A DNA stretch of 64,000 nt from an uncultured Clostridia bacterium (GTDB taxonomy: Bacteria; Bacillota; Clostridia; Christensenellales; Borkfalkiaceae): contig CALVMD010000008.1 of the NCBI GenBank assembly GCA_944342025.1, forward strand, positions 1-64,000, given 5' to 3'. The position numbers and the translations under genes were made by a program. This document shows positions 1-9,411 of this stretch, one piece after another. The notes below the pieces were generated by a model. It was not told where the DNA came from and ran no database searches. It worked only from the letters and a program-made list of their open reading frames with translations. Every line of letters begins with the position of its first letter. The first letter of the stretch is position 1.

Positions 1-3000
1 CGCATCGAATACGACGCGCCTACGCTGCATATTTACCTGACCGACGGTACGCACTATGCGTTCGATTTGCAAGGCGATAGTGACAGCGATCTTCCCGACA
101 ACGTGACGGAAACGAGCGCGAGTTGTACGCAGGACGGCGTCCGCACGACGTATACCGACGCGACAAAGACGGAAGTCGCCGGCGTACGCACGATCGAAAA
201 GGCGACGGGGCATACCTATGAAGACGGCGTTTGCAGTGTATGCGGGCACGAGCAGGCGGACGACATGGTCTTCGCGCTCAACGACGCGGAGACGGGGTAT
301 ATCCTCACCGAGTATAATTCTCACGCGTGGGATACCGTTTCCGTGCCCGATACCTATAACGGACTGCCCGTGGTGGCGATCGCCGACGGCGAAACGCTCT
401 TCGGGGCGGCGCTGAGTTCGGGCGTATTCAAAGATCACACCGAGATCGAAGCGGTCATGCTCGGGCAGAATCTGACGGCGGTCGGTATCGGCGCTTTCAG
501 CGGCTGTTCGCAGCTTTCGGACATCGATCTTTCCCGCGTGACTTCGATCGGCGGATGGGCTTTCCAGAACGCGGCGCTTACTTCGGTCTCGCTGAATGCG
601 GCGGTCTCGTCCGTTCCCAACAATGCGTTTTACGGCTGCGCGCAGCTTACAAGCGTGAGCCTGCCCGAAAATCTGCAGGAGATCGGCGCCAGCGCCTTTT
701 ACAACTGCACGAACCTCACTTCCGTCGCGATCCCGGACGGCATCACGTCGATCGGCAACAGTGCCTTCATGCAGTCCGGGCTGACGTCCGTCGTTGTGCC
801 TGCGTCCGTCACGTCGATGGGAACGTCCGTATTTGCCGACTGTGCGGGCCTTGCAAGCGCGTCGATCAAAGCAGACATTGCATTGCCCGGATCGACCTTT
901 ATCCGCTGTGCGGCGCTTTCCCGTTTCAATTCGGAAGAAGATGGGGTATGCGACCTGACGGCATACGATGAGATCCCTACCTCCGCTTTTGTGAGTGCGC
1001 AATTTGAGACCGTTCTGTTCTCTTCCTCTCTGACGAGCGTCGGAACGAACGCTTTCAGCGGCTGTTCTGCCCTTACGGCGGTAGATTTCAACGGCAATAC
1101 GGGCGGTGTCACCTTCGGGAATCAGGCTTTCCAGAATTGCACCGCGCTCGAAACGATCGAGCTTCCCGCAGGCTCGGCGCTTGGCGGAACGATGTTCAGC
1201 GGCTGCACGAGTCTGAAAAATATTGCGCTCCCCGCATCTGTCTCCGAGATCCCGTCCAATTTTTTGCAGGACTGCGAATCGCTTGAAAGCGTTTCGATCC
1301 CCGATTCGGTCACAGAGATCGGCACGGGTGCGTTCAGCGGCTGTACGAGTCTTACGAGCATCGTGTTCGGCGAAAACAGTCAGCTGCAGGTCCTCCGCGG
1401 GGTCACCGGCTGCACGGCGTTGACCTCGTTCACGATCCCTGCGGGCGTCACAGAGATCGCCTCCTGTTCGGGGAATTATGCCCTTATCGAGATCGTCAAT
1501 CTCAGCGGGCTTCCCGTTACGGCGGGCGGGTCGGACAACGGCAGTATCGCGCAATATGCGGAAACGGTCGCGGCGGAAAAACCCGACAGCGCGTTCGTCA
1601 CTGTCGGAGATTATACGCTGTACCGCGACGGGGCGGCGGAAAATGAAAAGTGGGCGGTGACCGCTTATAACGGAACGCCCGAAGACGGGGCTCTGGTATT
1701 GCCCGAGTCCTTTACGGTCAACGGTACCGAGGTGACGAATTACAGTATCGCCGCCCGCGTATTTTACGGCAGCGAAACAATCAGCTCCGTTTCGATCCCC
1801 GCAGGCGTCACGTCGGTCGGCGCGTTTGCTTTCTCCAATTGTGAAAATCTTGTTTCCGTCACGTTTGCGGAGGACTCGCGGCTCACAAGCGTCGGCGTCA
1901 GCGCGTTTGCGGGTTGCGAAGCGCTCTTCGCGATCGCTCTGCCCGATTCGGTGCTTTCGGTCGGAAACAGCGCTTTCAGCGGCTGCACCGCGCTTTCCTC
2001 CGTCGGCTTCGGAGAAGGCGTTCAGACGATCGGTTCTTCCGCTTTTGCGAGCTGCTATGCGCTCAAAACGATCGTGATTCCCGCGAGCGTGACGAGCATC
2101 CAGAGCAACTCTTTCAGCAGCTGCGCGCTGGCAGAGGTTTACAATCTTGCGGGGGACGGGCTTGCCAACATTCCGGCTGCGGAAAACGTCTATACGGCGG
2201 AAGGGGGCAGCAAGCTGGTCAAAACGGAAGACGGATTCACCTTCCTGTATATCCCGGCGGCGGGCGAAACGCCTGCAAAGGCATATCTCCTTTCGTACAG
2301 CGGAGACGCTGCCATACTGACGCTGCCTTCTTCGTTTACGGCGGGGGAGGAGAGCGTGACTTCGTATGAGATCTATGCCGGCGCGTTTGCGGGCAGGAGC
2401 TTTACCTCTGTCACCCTTCCCGCGGCGGTCACGGCGGTCGGAGATTACGCATTCTACGGCGTGAGCGTGCTCAGGATCACCTTTGCCGATCCTGCGGCTT
2501 GCAAGAGCATCGGCGCATATGCGTTCGCATACTCTTCGGTCATGATGTTCGATTCCGAAGCGGCGTACGGGTTGGATCTTTCGGGCTTTGCGTCCGTCGG
2601 CGAATATGCGTTCGCCTATACGACCAACCTGCACACCGTGAAAGTGGCGGCAAGCGTGACGGACATTGCGGGGCGGGCGTTCGCCTATTCCGCTGTTACA
2701 TCCCTTGAATTTGCGGAAGAGAGGACGGAAGATCTGTCTTTGGCAACTTATGCCTTTGCGTACATGACGTCTCTGCGGAACGTCACGCTTCCGTCGTATA
2801 TCACGGTGCTGCCGCAGTATCTGTTCCGCGGCTGCACGGCGCTCACGTCGGTCACGCTGCCCGACACGCTCACGACGATCAACAATTATGTGTTCCGCGA
2901 CTGCTCCGCGTTGACGCAGATCGTGCTTCCTTCTAGCCTGACGAGCGTCACTTCGACGGCGATGAGCGGTTCAGGAATCGAATATTTTTATCTGGACGGT

Positions 3001-3144
3001 TCGGAAGAAGATTTCGAAGGTGTGTCTCTTCCTTCGTCCGTCAAAAATGCGGCATATTACTGCTCCGAAGAAGATCCGATCAACGACGGCAATTATTGGC
3101 ATTACAATGCAGACAACGAGATCGAGATCTGGGAAATGATCTGA
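1..3144 (+). CDS. BspA-type leucine-rich-repeat surface protein (5' end missing)
   Basis: The frame is open from base 1, so the gene begins outside the window; 1047 residues are visible. Almost the whole protein is built from BspA/LRR_5-type repeats of about 23 residues with the core pattern 'AFSGCxxLTSVxLPxxVTxIG', more than 20 copies in three blocks separated by beta-rich linkers. Near the visible N-terminus (about residues 70-85) is a 'GHTYEDGVCSVCGHEQ' element, a short Cys pair motif common in secreted proteins of gut Firmicutes. No C-terminal membrane anchor or sorting motif is visible; the protein ends in a plain acidic tail. The family mediates surface binding or adhesion in other bacteria, but the ligand cannot be told. 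The repeats are also similar at DNA level (recurring 'ttcagcggctg'), which favours copy-number change. A hairpin terminator follows. Family call is sure, function is not. Confidence 0.9.
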   Translation, partial: RIEYDAPTLHIYLTDGTHYAFDLQGDSDSDLPDNVTETSASCTQDGVRTTYTDATKTEVAGVRTIEKATGHTYEDGVCSVCGHEQADDMVFALNDAETGYILTEYNSHAWDTVSVPDTYNGLPVVAIADGETLFGAALSSGVFKDHTEIEAVMLGQNLTAVGIGAFSGCSQLSDIDLSRVTSIGGWAFQNAALTSVSLNAAVSSVPNNAFYGCAQLTSVSLPENLQEIGASAFYNCTNLTSVAIPDGITSIGNSAFMQSGLTSVVVPASVTSMGTSVFADCAGLASASIKADIALPGSTFIRCAALSRFNSEEDGVCDLTAYDEIPTSAFVSAQFETVLFSSSLTSVGTNAFSGCSALTAVDFNGNTGGVTFGNQAFQNCTALETIELPAGSALGGTMFSGCTSLKNIALPASVSEIPSNFLQDCESLESVSIPDSVTEIGTGAFSGCTSLTSIVFGENSQLQVLRGVTGCTALTSFTIPAGVTEIASCSGNYALIEIVNLSGLPVTAGGSDNGSIAQYAETVAAEKPDSAFVTVGDYTLYRDGAAENEKWAVTAYNGTPEDGALVLPESFTVNGTEVTNYSIAARVFYGSETISSVSIPAGVTSVGAFAFSNCENLVSVTFAEDSRLTSVGVSAFAGCEALFAIALPDSVLSVGNSAFSGCTALSSVGFGEGVQTIGSSAFASCYALKTIVIPASVTSIQSNSFSSCALAEVYNLAGDGLANIPAAENVYTAEGGSKLVKTEDGFTFLYIPAAGETPAKAYLLSYSGDAAILTLPSSFTAGEESVTSYEIYAGAFAGRSFTSVTLPAAVTAVGDYAFYGVSVLRITFADPAACKSIGAYAFAYSSVMMFDSEAAYGLDLSGFASVGEYAFAYTTNLHTVKVAASVTDIAGRAFAYSAVTSLEFAEERTEDLSLATYAFAYMTSLRNVTLPSYITVLPQYLFRGCTALTSVTLPDTLTTINNYVFRDCSALTQIVLPSSLTSVTSTAMSGSGIEYFYLDGSEEDFEGVSLPSSVKNAAYYCSEEDPINDGNYWHYNADNEIEIWEMI

Positions 3145-3167
3145 AATCATACAGACCGGAAAAAACG

Positions 3168-3202
3168 GGCAGGCTCCGACGCGTCGGAGCCTGCCTTTGT
3201 CT
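3168..3202 (+). terminator. Rho-independent terminator of the LRR gene
   Basis: A 13-bp perfect stem (3168-3180 with 3183-3195) with a 2-base loop is followed by a T-rich tract just after the LRR stop codon. Confidence 0.8.
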
Positions 3203-3215
3203 GTGTTTTACATAG

Positions 3216-3243
3216 AAAAACCGCCGGGGTTGCCGGCGGTTTT
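3216..3243 (-). terminator. Terminator of leuS
   Basis: An 11-bp stem (3217-3227 with 3233-3243) lies just past the leuS stop. The A-run at 3216-3220 gives a U-tract on the minus strand, and the T-run on the other side would also let it act in the plus direction. It separates two convergent genes. Confidence 0.8.
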
Positions 3244-3256
3244 AAGAAAACTTGGT

Positions 3257-5680
3257 TCAAAGAATGATGTTTACGAGGCGGCCGGGAACGACGATGAATT
3301 TTTTGACCGCTTTTCCTTCGACGAGAGGTTTGACGAGGTCGCTTTTCAGGACGAATTCTTCGATGTCCTCGCGTTTCATGTCCTTTGCGATCATCAGTTT
3401 GCCTTTGATCTTGCTGTTGACCTGTACGGCGTATTCGGTCTCTTCGCGTACGAGGGCGCTCTCGTTGCAGACGGGATATTTCTGGTCGAATATGGAATAT
3501 TTTCCGCCGCAGGCCTCCCAAAGTTCCTCCGCAAAATGGGGGGCAAAGGGCGCGAGGAGAAGATTCAGATCCTTTGCGCACGCTTTGAGGAAGGGAATGT
3601 TTTTATTTTCCAGCCCGTCGTATTTGTAAAGGGCGTTGACGAATTCCATCAGTCTTGCGACGGCGGTATTGAAGGAGAATACTTCCACGTCGCGCGTGAT
3701 CTGCCTGATCGTGTTGTTGCGCACGTAGTCAAGCTCTTTTTCCGCGGCGTTCATGCCTGTCTCTTTGCCCTTTTCGTCTTTGATTTTCAGGATCAGACGT
3801 TCGGTGCGGTCAAGGAATTTAGCGACCGATTTGATGCCGTCGTCGCTCCACGGTCCGCCTTCGGTATACGAAAATCCGAACATGAGATACATTCTGAAAA
3901 CGTCGGAGCCGTAAACGGATACATATTCGTCGGGGGATATGACGTTGCCTTTGGATTTGGACATTCTGTTGCCGTCCGGTCCGAGGATTACGCCCTGATG
4001 GACGAGCGATTTGAAAGGTTCGTCAAAATTCAGGTAACCCATGTCGCGCAGCGCTTTGGTGAAGAAACGCGCGTAGAGGAGATGCATGCAGGCATGTTCC
4101 GCGCCGCCGATGTATTTGTCGACGGGGAGCATCTTGTTGACGATCTCAGGATCGAACGGTTCTTTGGCATTGTGCGCGTCGGGATAACGCAGGTAATACC
4201 AGCTCGAGCAGACGAATGTATCCAGCGTATCCGGATCGCGCAGCGCGTCGCCGCCGCAATGCGGGCATTTGGTGTGCATGAATTCGTCGCTCTTGGCAAG
4301 GGGGGATTTTCCGTCCGGCTTGAATTCCACGTTATAGGGGAGTTTAACGGGCAGATCTTTTACCGGCACGGGAACGACGCCGCATTTCGGGCAGTGTACC
4401 ACGGGGATGGGGGCGCCCCAATAGCGCTGGCGGGAAACGAGCCAGTCCCTGAGGCGGTAATTGACCTTGCGCTCGCCCTTGCCGATCTTGGTGAGATAGT
4501 TGGCGATCTCCGTGCGCGCCTCTTCGCCGAACCTTCCGTCAAATTGCAGACTGTTTACGCAGATGCCGTCTTCGGTGAAGGGAAGGACAGTCTCTCCGTT
4601 TTTGTTTTCGATGACTTTCGTGACGGGCAGTCCGTATTTTTTAGCAAAGGCGAAGTCCCTCTCGTCGTGCGCGGGAACGCCCATGACGGCGCCCGTGCCG
4701 TAGGAGTATAGGACGTAATCGGCGGCGTAAATGGGCACTTTTTTTCCGTTGACCGGGTTGATCGCGTAGTGGCCGATGAATACGCCGGTTTTTTCTCTGG
4801 AAGAGGAGAGCCTTTCGATCTCGTCGGTGTGCGCCGTTTTGTCGATATACTCCTCGACGGCGGCGCGCTGTTCGTCGGAAACGAGTTTTTTCACGAGCGG
4901 ATGTTCGGGCGCGAGCACGACGTACGAAACGCCGTAGATCGTGTCGCAGCGGGTCGTGAACACTTTGAATTTATCGCCGCTCTCGCATTCGAACTCGATC
5001 TCGCAGCCGACCGATTTTCCGATCCAGTTTCGCTGCATGAGTTTGGTCTTTTCCGGCCAGTCGAGAGTATCCAGCCCCGACAAAAGCTCTTCGGCATAGT
5101 CGGTGATCTTAAAGAACCACTGGGTAAGATCCTTTTTGACGACGGGGGTCCCGCAGCGCTCGCAGCAGCCTTCCTGCACCTGTTCGTTTGCAAGAACCGT
5201 GTTGCAGCTGGGGCACCAGTTCACGGGAGCCTCTTTGCGGTAGGCGAGACCTTTTTCGTAAAGTTTCAGGAACATCCACTGGGTCCATTTGTAATAGTCC
5301 TCTTCGCAGGTCTTGACCTCGGCGGACCAATCGAACATCGCGCCCATCGCTTTGAGCTGTTTTTCCATCGTGGCGATATTTTGTTCGGTCGAGTCCTTGG
5401 GATGGATGCCCGTTTTGATCGCATAGTTTTCGGCGGGAAGGCCGAACGCGTCGAAGCCCATGGGCTGGAATACGTCGTAACCCTGCATTTTTTTGAACCT
5501 TGCGAACGTGTCGGAAGGCCCGTAATTATACCAGTGCCCGACGTGCAGTTTTGCGCCGGAAGGGTAGGAGAACATTTCCAGAACATAATATTTGTTGTCC
5601 ATGTTCTTGCGATTGAAATTGTTCTCTTTCGTCTTCTCCCAACGCTGCTGCCATTTGCTTTCGACTGTCTTCATATCCAT
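3257..5680 (-). CDS. leuS: Leucyl-tRNA synthetase
   Basis: Cytoplasmic class Ia synthetase that charges tRNA-Leu. The 807-residue protein has the bacterial LeuRS layout: HIGH motif as HVGH (46-49), a first Zn-binding Cys cluster (CPSCNT..CCERCG, near 165-185), the CP1 editing domain with the '[20 protein letters not shown]' core, a second Cys cluster (CPKCG/CPHCGG), and KMSKS as RMSKSKGN near 573. Length is normal for bacterial LeuRS. The ATG start has a strong SD (GGAGG on the minus strand at about 5692-5697). It lies 33 bases downstream of the small membrane gene and is probably cotranscribed with it from the promoter at 6061-6089. No leucine T-box is visible upstream. Very sure. Confidence 0.98.
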   Translation of the reverse strand: MDMKTVESKWQQRWEKTKENNFNRKNMDNKYYVLEMFSYPSGAKLHVGHWYNYGPSDTFARFKKMQGYDVFQPMGFDAFGLPAENYAIKTGIHPKDSTEQNIATMEKQLKAMGAMFDWSAEVKTCEEDYYKWTQWMFLKLYEKGLAYRKEAPVNWCPSCNTVLANEQVQEGCCERCGTPVVKKDLTQWFFKITDYAEELLSGLDTLDWPEKTKLMQRNWIGKSVGCEIEFECESGDKFKVFTTRCDTIYGVSYVVLAPEHPLVKKLVSDEQRAAVEEYIDKTAHTDEIERLSSSREKTGVFIGHYAINPVNGKKVPIYAADYVLYSYGTGAVMGVPAHDERDFAFAKKYGLPVTKVIENKNGETVLPFTEDGICVNSLQFDGRFGEEARTEIANYLTKIGKGERKVNYRLRDWLVSRQRYWGAPIPVVHCPKCGVVPVPVKDLPVKLPYNVEFKPDGKSPLAKSDEFMHTKCPHCGGDALRDPDTLDTFVCSSWYYLRYPDAHNAKEPFDPEIVNKMLPVDKYIGGAEHACMHLLYARFFTKALRDMGYLNFDEPFKSLVHQGVILGPDGNRMSKSKGNVISPDEYVSVYGSDVFRMYLMFGFSYTEGGPWSDDGIKSVAKFLDRTERLILKIKDEKGKETGMNAAEKELDYVRNNTIRQITRDVEVFSFNTAVARLMEFVNALYKYDGLENKNIPFLKACAKDLNLLLAPFAPHFAEELWEACGGKYSIFDQKYPVCNESALVREETEYAVQVNSKIKGKLMIAKDMKREDIEEFVLKSDLVKPLVEGKAVKKFIVVPGRLVNIIL

Positions 5681-5713
5681 AATTATATAAGTCCTCCGCG
5701 CCGAAGCGCAAAA

Positions 5714-6028
5714 TTATTCCTGAGTGCCGTGCCCGTCTTCCGGTTCATCGTCCGGCGGGTTCCCTCCGTCCGCAGGCGGATTTGTGTCGTCCGGGATGTT
5801 TTCGGACGGCTCTGCATCCCCGCTTTGCGGCGCAGGCGCATTCTTTTTGATCGTCCTTGCGATCCAATAAGCGGCAGGGCCGCAGATCGGGATGAGCAGG
5901 ATTATGAGATTCCAAGGGATGATCGCTTTCGTTACGCCGCGGTCGCGCAATAAGACGAAGAGCGTTGCGATCGCAAGAAAGTAATGCGCTGCCAAAACGG
6001 CGATCAATACGATAGCTATGGGTGGCAT
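5714..6028 (-). CDS. Small two-TM membrane protein, PLDc_N-like
   Basis: 104 residues with two hydrophobic helices (about 4-25 and 38-58). The second helix ends in 'PICGPAAYWIARTIKK', which resembles the PLDc_N (phospholipase D/cardiolipin synthase N-terminal) domain, here on its own. The C-terminal 40 residues are Pro/Asp/Glu-rich and probably disordered. No catalytic motif is present, so it is not itself a phospholipase. It is the first gene after a perfect-spacing promoter and precedes leuS by 33 bases. The function is unknown; membrane location is well supported. Confidence 0.75.
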   Translation of the reverse strand: MPPIAIVLIAVLAAHYFLAIATLFVLLRDRGVTKAIIPWNLIILLIPICGPAAYWIARTIKKNAPAPQSGDAEPSENIPDDTNPPADGGNPPDDEPEDGHGTQE

Positions 6029-6060
6029 AGTATTCTCTTTACCTTATAAGAATTCACTTG

Positions 6061-6089
6061 ATTATATAATGTTTTGGATTTTAAGTCAA
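6061..6089 (-). promoter_or_regulatory. Sigma-A type promoter, PLDc_N-like gene and leuS
   Basis: On the minus strand TTGACT (6084-6089) and TATAAT (6061-6066) are separated by 17 bases, about 33 bases before the start of the small membrane gene. Confidence 0.8.
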
Positions 6090-6184
6090 GTTTTGCGTGC
6101 TTTTTTAACAAAATTTTTTATAAACGGCGCGAAGAGGGCGGCGGCTGCGTAAATAAAAGCCGCGGTGCGGCATACACTAACGGT

Positions 6185-6892
6185 ATGGAGATATTTGTCA
6201 GCGAAAAGGCGAAAAACGCCCGTTATATCGCGTATATATATGCATCGCTTTGCGGCATGTCGTCGGCCTGCGGGACAAAGAGCCGTATCGCGTTCGATGA
6301 CGACCGGATTATGCTTTGCCTGGAAACCGAGAAAAAATATGAGCCTTTTCTACGGAGGCTTGCGGAAGAGAAAATATCCGAATGCATAGCGGTGGGATAC
6401 AAATACGAACTTTTCCGCCGCGCGGTCAGGCCCACGGGGCTTTGCGGGGAAGACGCCGAGATCTTGCTGGCGGCGCTCGTGGCTGCGGATTTTGCGGACG
6501 ACAGGCGGTATATCCGTTCCGCTCTGCACGGGGCGGACGTTTATACGATAGACGGCTTTTTCTCTTTCCGCCTTGCGGCGATGCGCCGAAAGTGGCAGAA
6601 TGTGACGGCATGTGTGCCGCCGCATTTCACAAAGGAGAAACTAGCCGCTTTTCTCGGCTATCTTTTCAGGGAAGGTTCCGAAAAGATTTTCGTGCGCGGA
6701 GGCGAGGTCTACGACGGACAGTACAGAAAACTCAGGCGCGCGACCCTGATCGAAGAGGGCGTGTCGGAAATGAACGGGATTCGCGAGATCATTCTCAGCG
6801 GCGCGGGAGAGGTGGAGTGCGTCAGTGCGCTCTTCCCGAAGGAGGAAGAATTTCTTCGCCTTTATTATGCGGGAAAGGTGACTTTCGCCTGA
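6185..6892 (+). CDS. ytxC: Sporulation protein YtxC-like
   Basis: 235 residues from ATG 6185. The frame is open further upstream (to a TTG at 6074), but that extension is low-complexity and basic, so the ATG was preferred although it lacks a clear SD. The sequence (MEIFVSEKAKNARYIAYIYA..., with a central 'GYKYELFRRAV' and a C-terminal 'EVYDGQYRKLRRATLIEEGV') fits the YtxC family, a sporulation-associated protein of unknown biochemistry. Position supports this: ytxC sits directly before thrS in many spore-forming Firmicutes, as here. The protein is mostly helical, without signal peptide or membrane segment. Family call moderately sure. Confidence 0.72.
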   Translation: MEIFVSEKAKNARYIAYIYASLCGMSSACGTKSRIAFDDDRIMLCLETEKKYEPFLRRLAEEKISECIAVGYKYELFRRAVRPTGLCGEDAEILLAALVAADFADDRRYIRSALHGADVYTIDGFFSFRLAAMRRKWQNVTACVPPHFTKEKLAAFLGYLFREGSEKIFVRGGEVYDGQYRKLRRATLIEEGVSEMNGIREIILSGAGEVECVSALFPKEEEFLRLYYAGKVTFA

Positions 6893-6926
6893 AGATTTTT
6901 CCTTTCGGTAAGCAGTGTTCAAACGG

Positions 6927-6955
6927 TTGACAAAAGGAAAAAAATGCATTAGAAT
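6927..6955 (+). promoter_or_regulatory. Promoter of the T-box-thrS transcript
   Basis: TTGACA (6927-6932), 17-base spacer, TAGAAT (6950-6955), located about 30 bases before the T-box leader. Confidence 0.82.
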
Positions 6956-6984
6956 AACGGTATAATTTCATTCGCGAAAAAAAA

Positions 6985-7190
6985 GACAAGTACACCGAGC
7001 GAAGTACGCCTCAGAGAGCGGGACCGTGGCTGAAAATCCCGTGCGGAGCGTTCGGAAGAAACCGCTTTTTCAGCGAAAGCGCGCGCCTGCTGAACGGCGC
7101 AAAGAGGGGGCGGATACCAATCCGCAATTAAGGTGGAACCGCGCAAGTCAATGCGTCCTTAAACGTCGATTCGTTTGGGGCGCTTTTTTA
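6985..7190 (+). promoter_or_regulatory. T-box riboswitch, threonine specificity
   Basis: The leader shows the T-box landmarks in order. A Stem I region carries AGAGAG (7013-7018) followed by the GGCTGAAAATCC element. A specifier triplet ACC (Thr) lies at 7061-7063 in the context GAA-ACC. A Stem III hairpin is next. The conserved T-box sequence AAGGTGGAACCGCG is at 7130-7143. Finally there is a terminator hairpin (about 7152-7180) with a T-run. Uncharged tRNA-Thr should pair with both sites and stabilise the antiterminator, switching on thrS. The specifier agrees with the downstream gene. Exact ends are approximate. Confidence 0.93.
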
Positions 7191-7251
7191 TTGCGTTTCT
7201 TACGGATGTATGTAAAAAACGTGCGCCGCAGGCGGCGCAGGAGGAGAAAAT

Positions 7252-9159
7252 ATGATCATTACATTGAAAGGCGGAGACAAAAAGGAATACGCCGCGCCCG
7301 TCAGCTGCAAACAGATCGCGGCAGACATCAGCGACGGGCTTGCCCGTGCGGCCGTCGCGGCGAAGGTGAACGGGGTGCTCGTCGATCTTGCGCACGTCGT
7401 CGAGAGCGACGCGGAGGTCGAGATCGTCACGCTCAAAGACAAAGAGGGGCTGGACGTATACCGCCACACAACGGCGCACGTCCTTGCGCAGGCGGTCAAA
7501 GCGATCTACCCGACCTGCAAACTTGCCATCGGGCCGACCATCGAAAACGGTTTTTATTACGACATCGATTTTCAGACGCCCATCACGCAGGAAGACCTTT
7601 CCAAGATCGAAGCCGAGATGAAAAAGATCATCAAGAGCAATCTGCCCGTCGAGCGCTTTACGCTGCCGCGCGCGGACGCGATCAAGCTGATGACCAAGTT
7701 TTCCGAAAAGTATAAAGTCGCCCTCATCAAGGACCTGCCCGAAGGGGAAGAGATCTCCTTCTACAAACAGGGCAGCTTTACCGACCTTTGCCGCGGGCCG
7801 CACCTTCCCTCCACGGGCAAGATCAAGGCGTTTAAGCTGACGAGCATCGCGGGCGCGTATTGGCGCGGGAACGAAAAGAATAAAATGCTCACCCGCATTT
7901 ACGGCACCGCGTTCGCGAAAAAAGAAGAGATGGACGCTTATTTTGCCATGCTCGAAGAGGCGAAAAAGCGCGACCATACAAAACTCGGGAAAGAACTCGG
8001 GCTGTTTGCCATGATGAACGAGGGGAAAGGATTCCCGTTCTTCCTGCCCAAGGGAATGGTTCTCAAAAACACGCTGATCGACTATTGGCGGCAGATTCAC
8101 ACCCGCGAGGGGTATGTCGAGGTGCAGACCCCGATCATTCTCAACCGCAGCCTGTGGGAAACTTCCGGGCACTGGGATCATTACAAAGAGAACATGTATA
8201 CGACAAAGATCGACGGGGAGGACTGCGCGATCAAGCCCATGAACTGCCCGGGCGGCATGCTGGTATACAAACTCACGCCGCACAGTTATAAAGATCTGCC
8301 CATCCGCATGGGCGAACTCGGCATCGTGCACCGTCACGAAAAGAGCGGCCAGCTGCACGGCCTGATGCGGGTGCGCTGCTTCACGCAGGACGACGCGCAT
8401 ATCTTTATGCTGCCCGAACAGATCACGGACGAGATCAAAGGGGTCGTGCGCATCATCAACGAAGTGTACACGCTCTTCGGGTTCAAATATCACGTCGAAC
8501 TTTCTACCCGCCCCGAGAACAGCATCGGCAGCGACGAGGACTGGGAGGCCGCCACGGCAGCTCTCCGCGCCGCGCTCGACGAACTGAACCTGCCGTATGT
8601 GGTGAACGAGGGCGACGGCGCTTTTTACGGACCGAAGATCGATTTTCACCTGACCGATTCGATCGGCAGGACATGGCAGTGCGGGACCATTCAGCTGGAT
8701 TTCCAACTGCCGCAGCGCTTTGAGGCGGAGTATACGGGCGAAGACGGGCAGAAACACCGCCCGATCATGATCCACCGCGTCGTATTCGGTTCGATCGAAC
8801 GCTTTATCGGCATCCTCATCGAACATTATGCGGGCAAATTCCCCGTGTGGCTCTCGCCCGTGCAGGTCAAAATTTTGCCTGTTTCCGACAAATCCGCCGA
8901 TTATGCCAAAGAGGTGGAGGCGGCTCTCCGTGCGGCGGGACTTCGCGCGGAGACGGATATGCGCAACGAAAAGATCGGGTATAAGATCCGCGAGGCGCAG
9001 CTTGAAAAACTTCCGTACATGCTGATCATCGGCGACAAGGAGAAGGAAGAGGGCACCGTTTCCGTGCGCATGCGCGAAAAAGGCGATGTGGGCGCGATGC
9101 CTCTTGCCGATTTCGTCGCCAAGGTGAAAAAGGAAAACGACGAAAAGACGAATTTTTGA
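7252..9159 (+). CDS. thrS: Threonyl-tRNA synthetase
   Basis: Class II synthetase of 635 residues that charges tRNA-Thr in the cytoplasm. Domains run: TGS domain (1-62), N2 editing domain with 'HTTAHVLAQAV' near 73-83 and the 'DLCRGPHLPSTG' segment near 180, catalytic core with Zn-ligand Cys in 'MNCPGGM' (about 330) and motif-2 'HRHEKSG', and the C-terminal anticodon-binding domain from about 540. Length is typical of full bacterial ThrRS with editing. The start is set by a strong SD (AGGAGGAG) and lies 60 bases after the T-box terminator. Expression should rise under threonine starvation. Confidence 0.98.
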   Translation: MIITLKGGDKKEYAAPVSCKQIAADISDGLARAAVAAKVNGVLVDLAHVVESDAEVEIVTLKDKEGLDVYRHTTAHVLAQAVKAIYPTCKLAIGPTIENGFYYDIDFQTPITQEDLSKIEAEMKKIIKSNLPVERFTLPRADAIKLMTKFSEKYKVALIKDLPEGEEISFYKQGSFTDLCRGPHLPSTGKIKAFKLTSIAGAYWRGNEKNKMLTRIYGTAFAKKEEMDAYFAMLEEAKKRDHTKLGKELGLFAMMNEGKGFPFFLPKGMVLKNTLIDYWRQIHTREGYVEVQTPIILNRSLWETSGHWDHYKENMYTTKIDGEDCAIKPMNCPGGMLVYKLTPHSYKDLPIRMGELGIVHRHEKSGQLHGLMRVRCFTQDDAHIFMLPEQITDEIKGVVRIINEVYTLFGFKYHVELSTRPENSIGSDEDWEAATAALRAALDELNLPYVVNEGDGAFYGPKIDFHLTDSIGRTWQCGTIQLDFQLPQRFEAEYTGEDGQKHRPIMIHRVVFGSIERFIGILIEHYAGKFPVWLSPVQVKILPVSDKSADYAKEVEAALRAAGLRAETDMRNEKIGYKIREAQLEKLPYMLIIGDKEKEEGTVSVRMREKGDVGAMPLADFVAKVKKENDEKTNF

Positions 9160-9189
9160 AAATTTTCTCCGCTTCAGAGTGAAAAACGG

Positions 9190-9218
9190 TTGACAAGCGG
9201 GGGCAAAACTGGTATTCT
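9190..9218 (+). promoter_or_regulatory. Promoter of infC-rpmI-rplT
   Basis: TTGACA (9190-9195), 17-base spacer, TATTCT (9213-9218), then a long structured leader. Confidence 0.8.
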
Positions 9219-9224
9219 ATTCGG

Positions 9225-9361
9225 GTAAAAGCAGAAGGAGACTTCTCGCCTTGCGGCAATTGCGTCGGCAAGTGCTCCGAATAACGATTTTTCCGCACGC
9301 GATGCGTGCGCGATCAGTCAGATTCTGAGCAGGCGGGTCCTTTTGCGGGCCCGCCTTTTTT
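9225..9361 (+). promoter_or_regulatory. L20-type leader with attenuator terminator, infC operon
   Basis: About 135 bases of leader precede a strong intrinsic terminator (stem 9332-9340 with 9347-9355, T-run 9356-9361), which sits 50 bases before infC. In Bacillus and related Firmicutes the infC-rpmI-rplT mRNA has such a leader, where ribosomal protein L20 binds and causes premature termination. Position, length and a terminator upstream of the first gene fit this. The L20-binding fold itself was not verified; a covariance-model scan against the Rfam L20 leader would decide. Confidence 0.7.
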
Positions 9362-9411
9362 GCGGGCGCTTTCCCGGATCGAAAAAATAAAAATAAGGAA
9401 GGTATAGACGT

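Noticed and set aside
3197..4711. Long plus-strand frame opposite leuS
   Set aside because: Antisense of a conserved synthetase; sequence is low in domain-like pattern and lacks an SD.
7159..8826. Minus-strand frame of 555 codons opposite thrS
   Set aside because: Mirror of thrS codons, running into the T-box leader; no recognisable protein.
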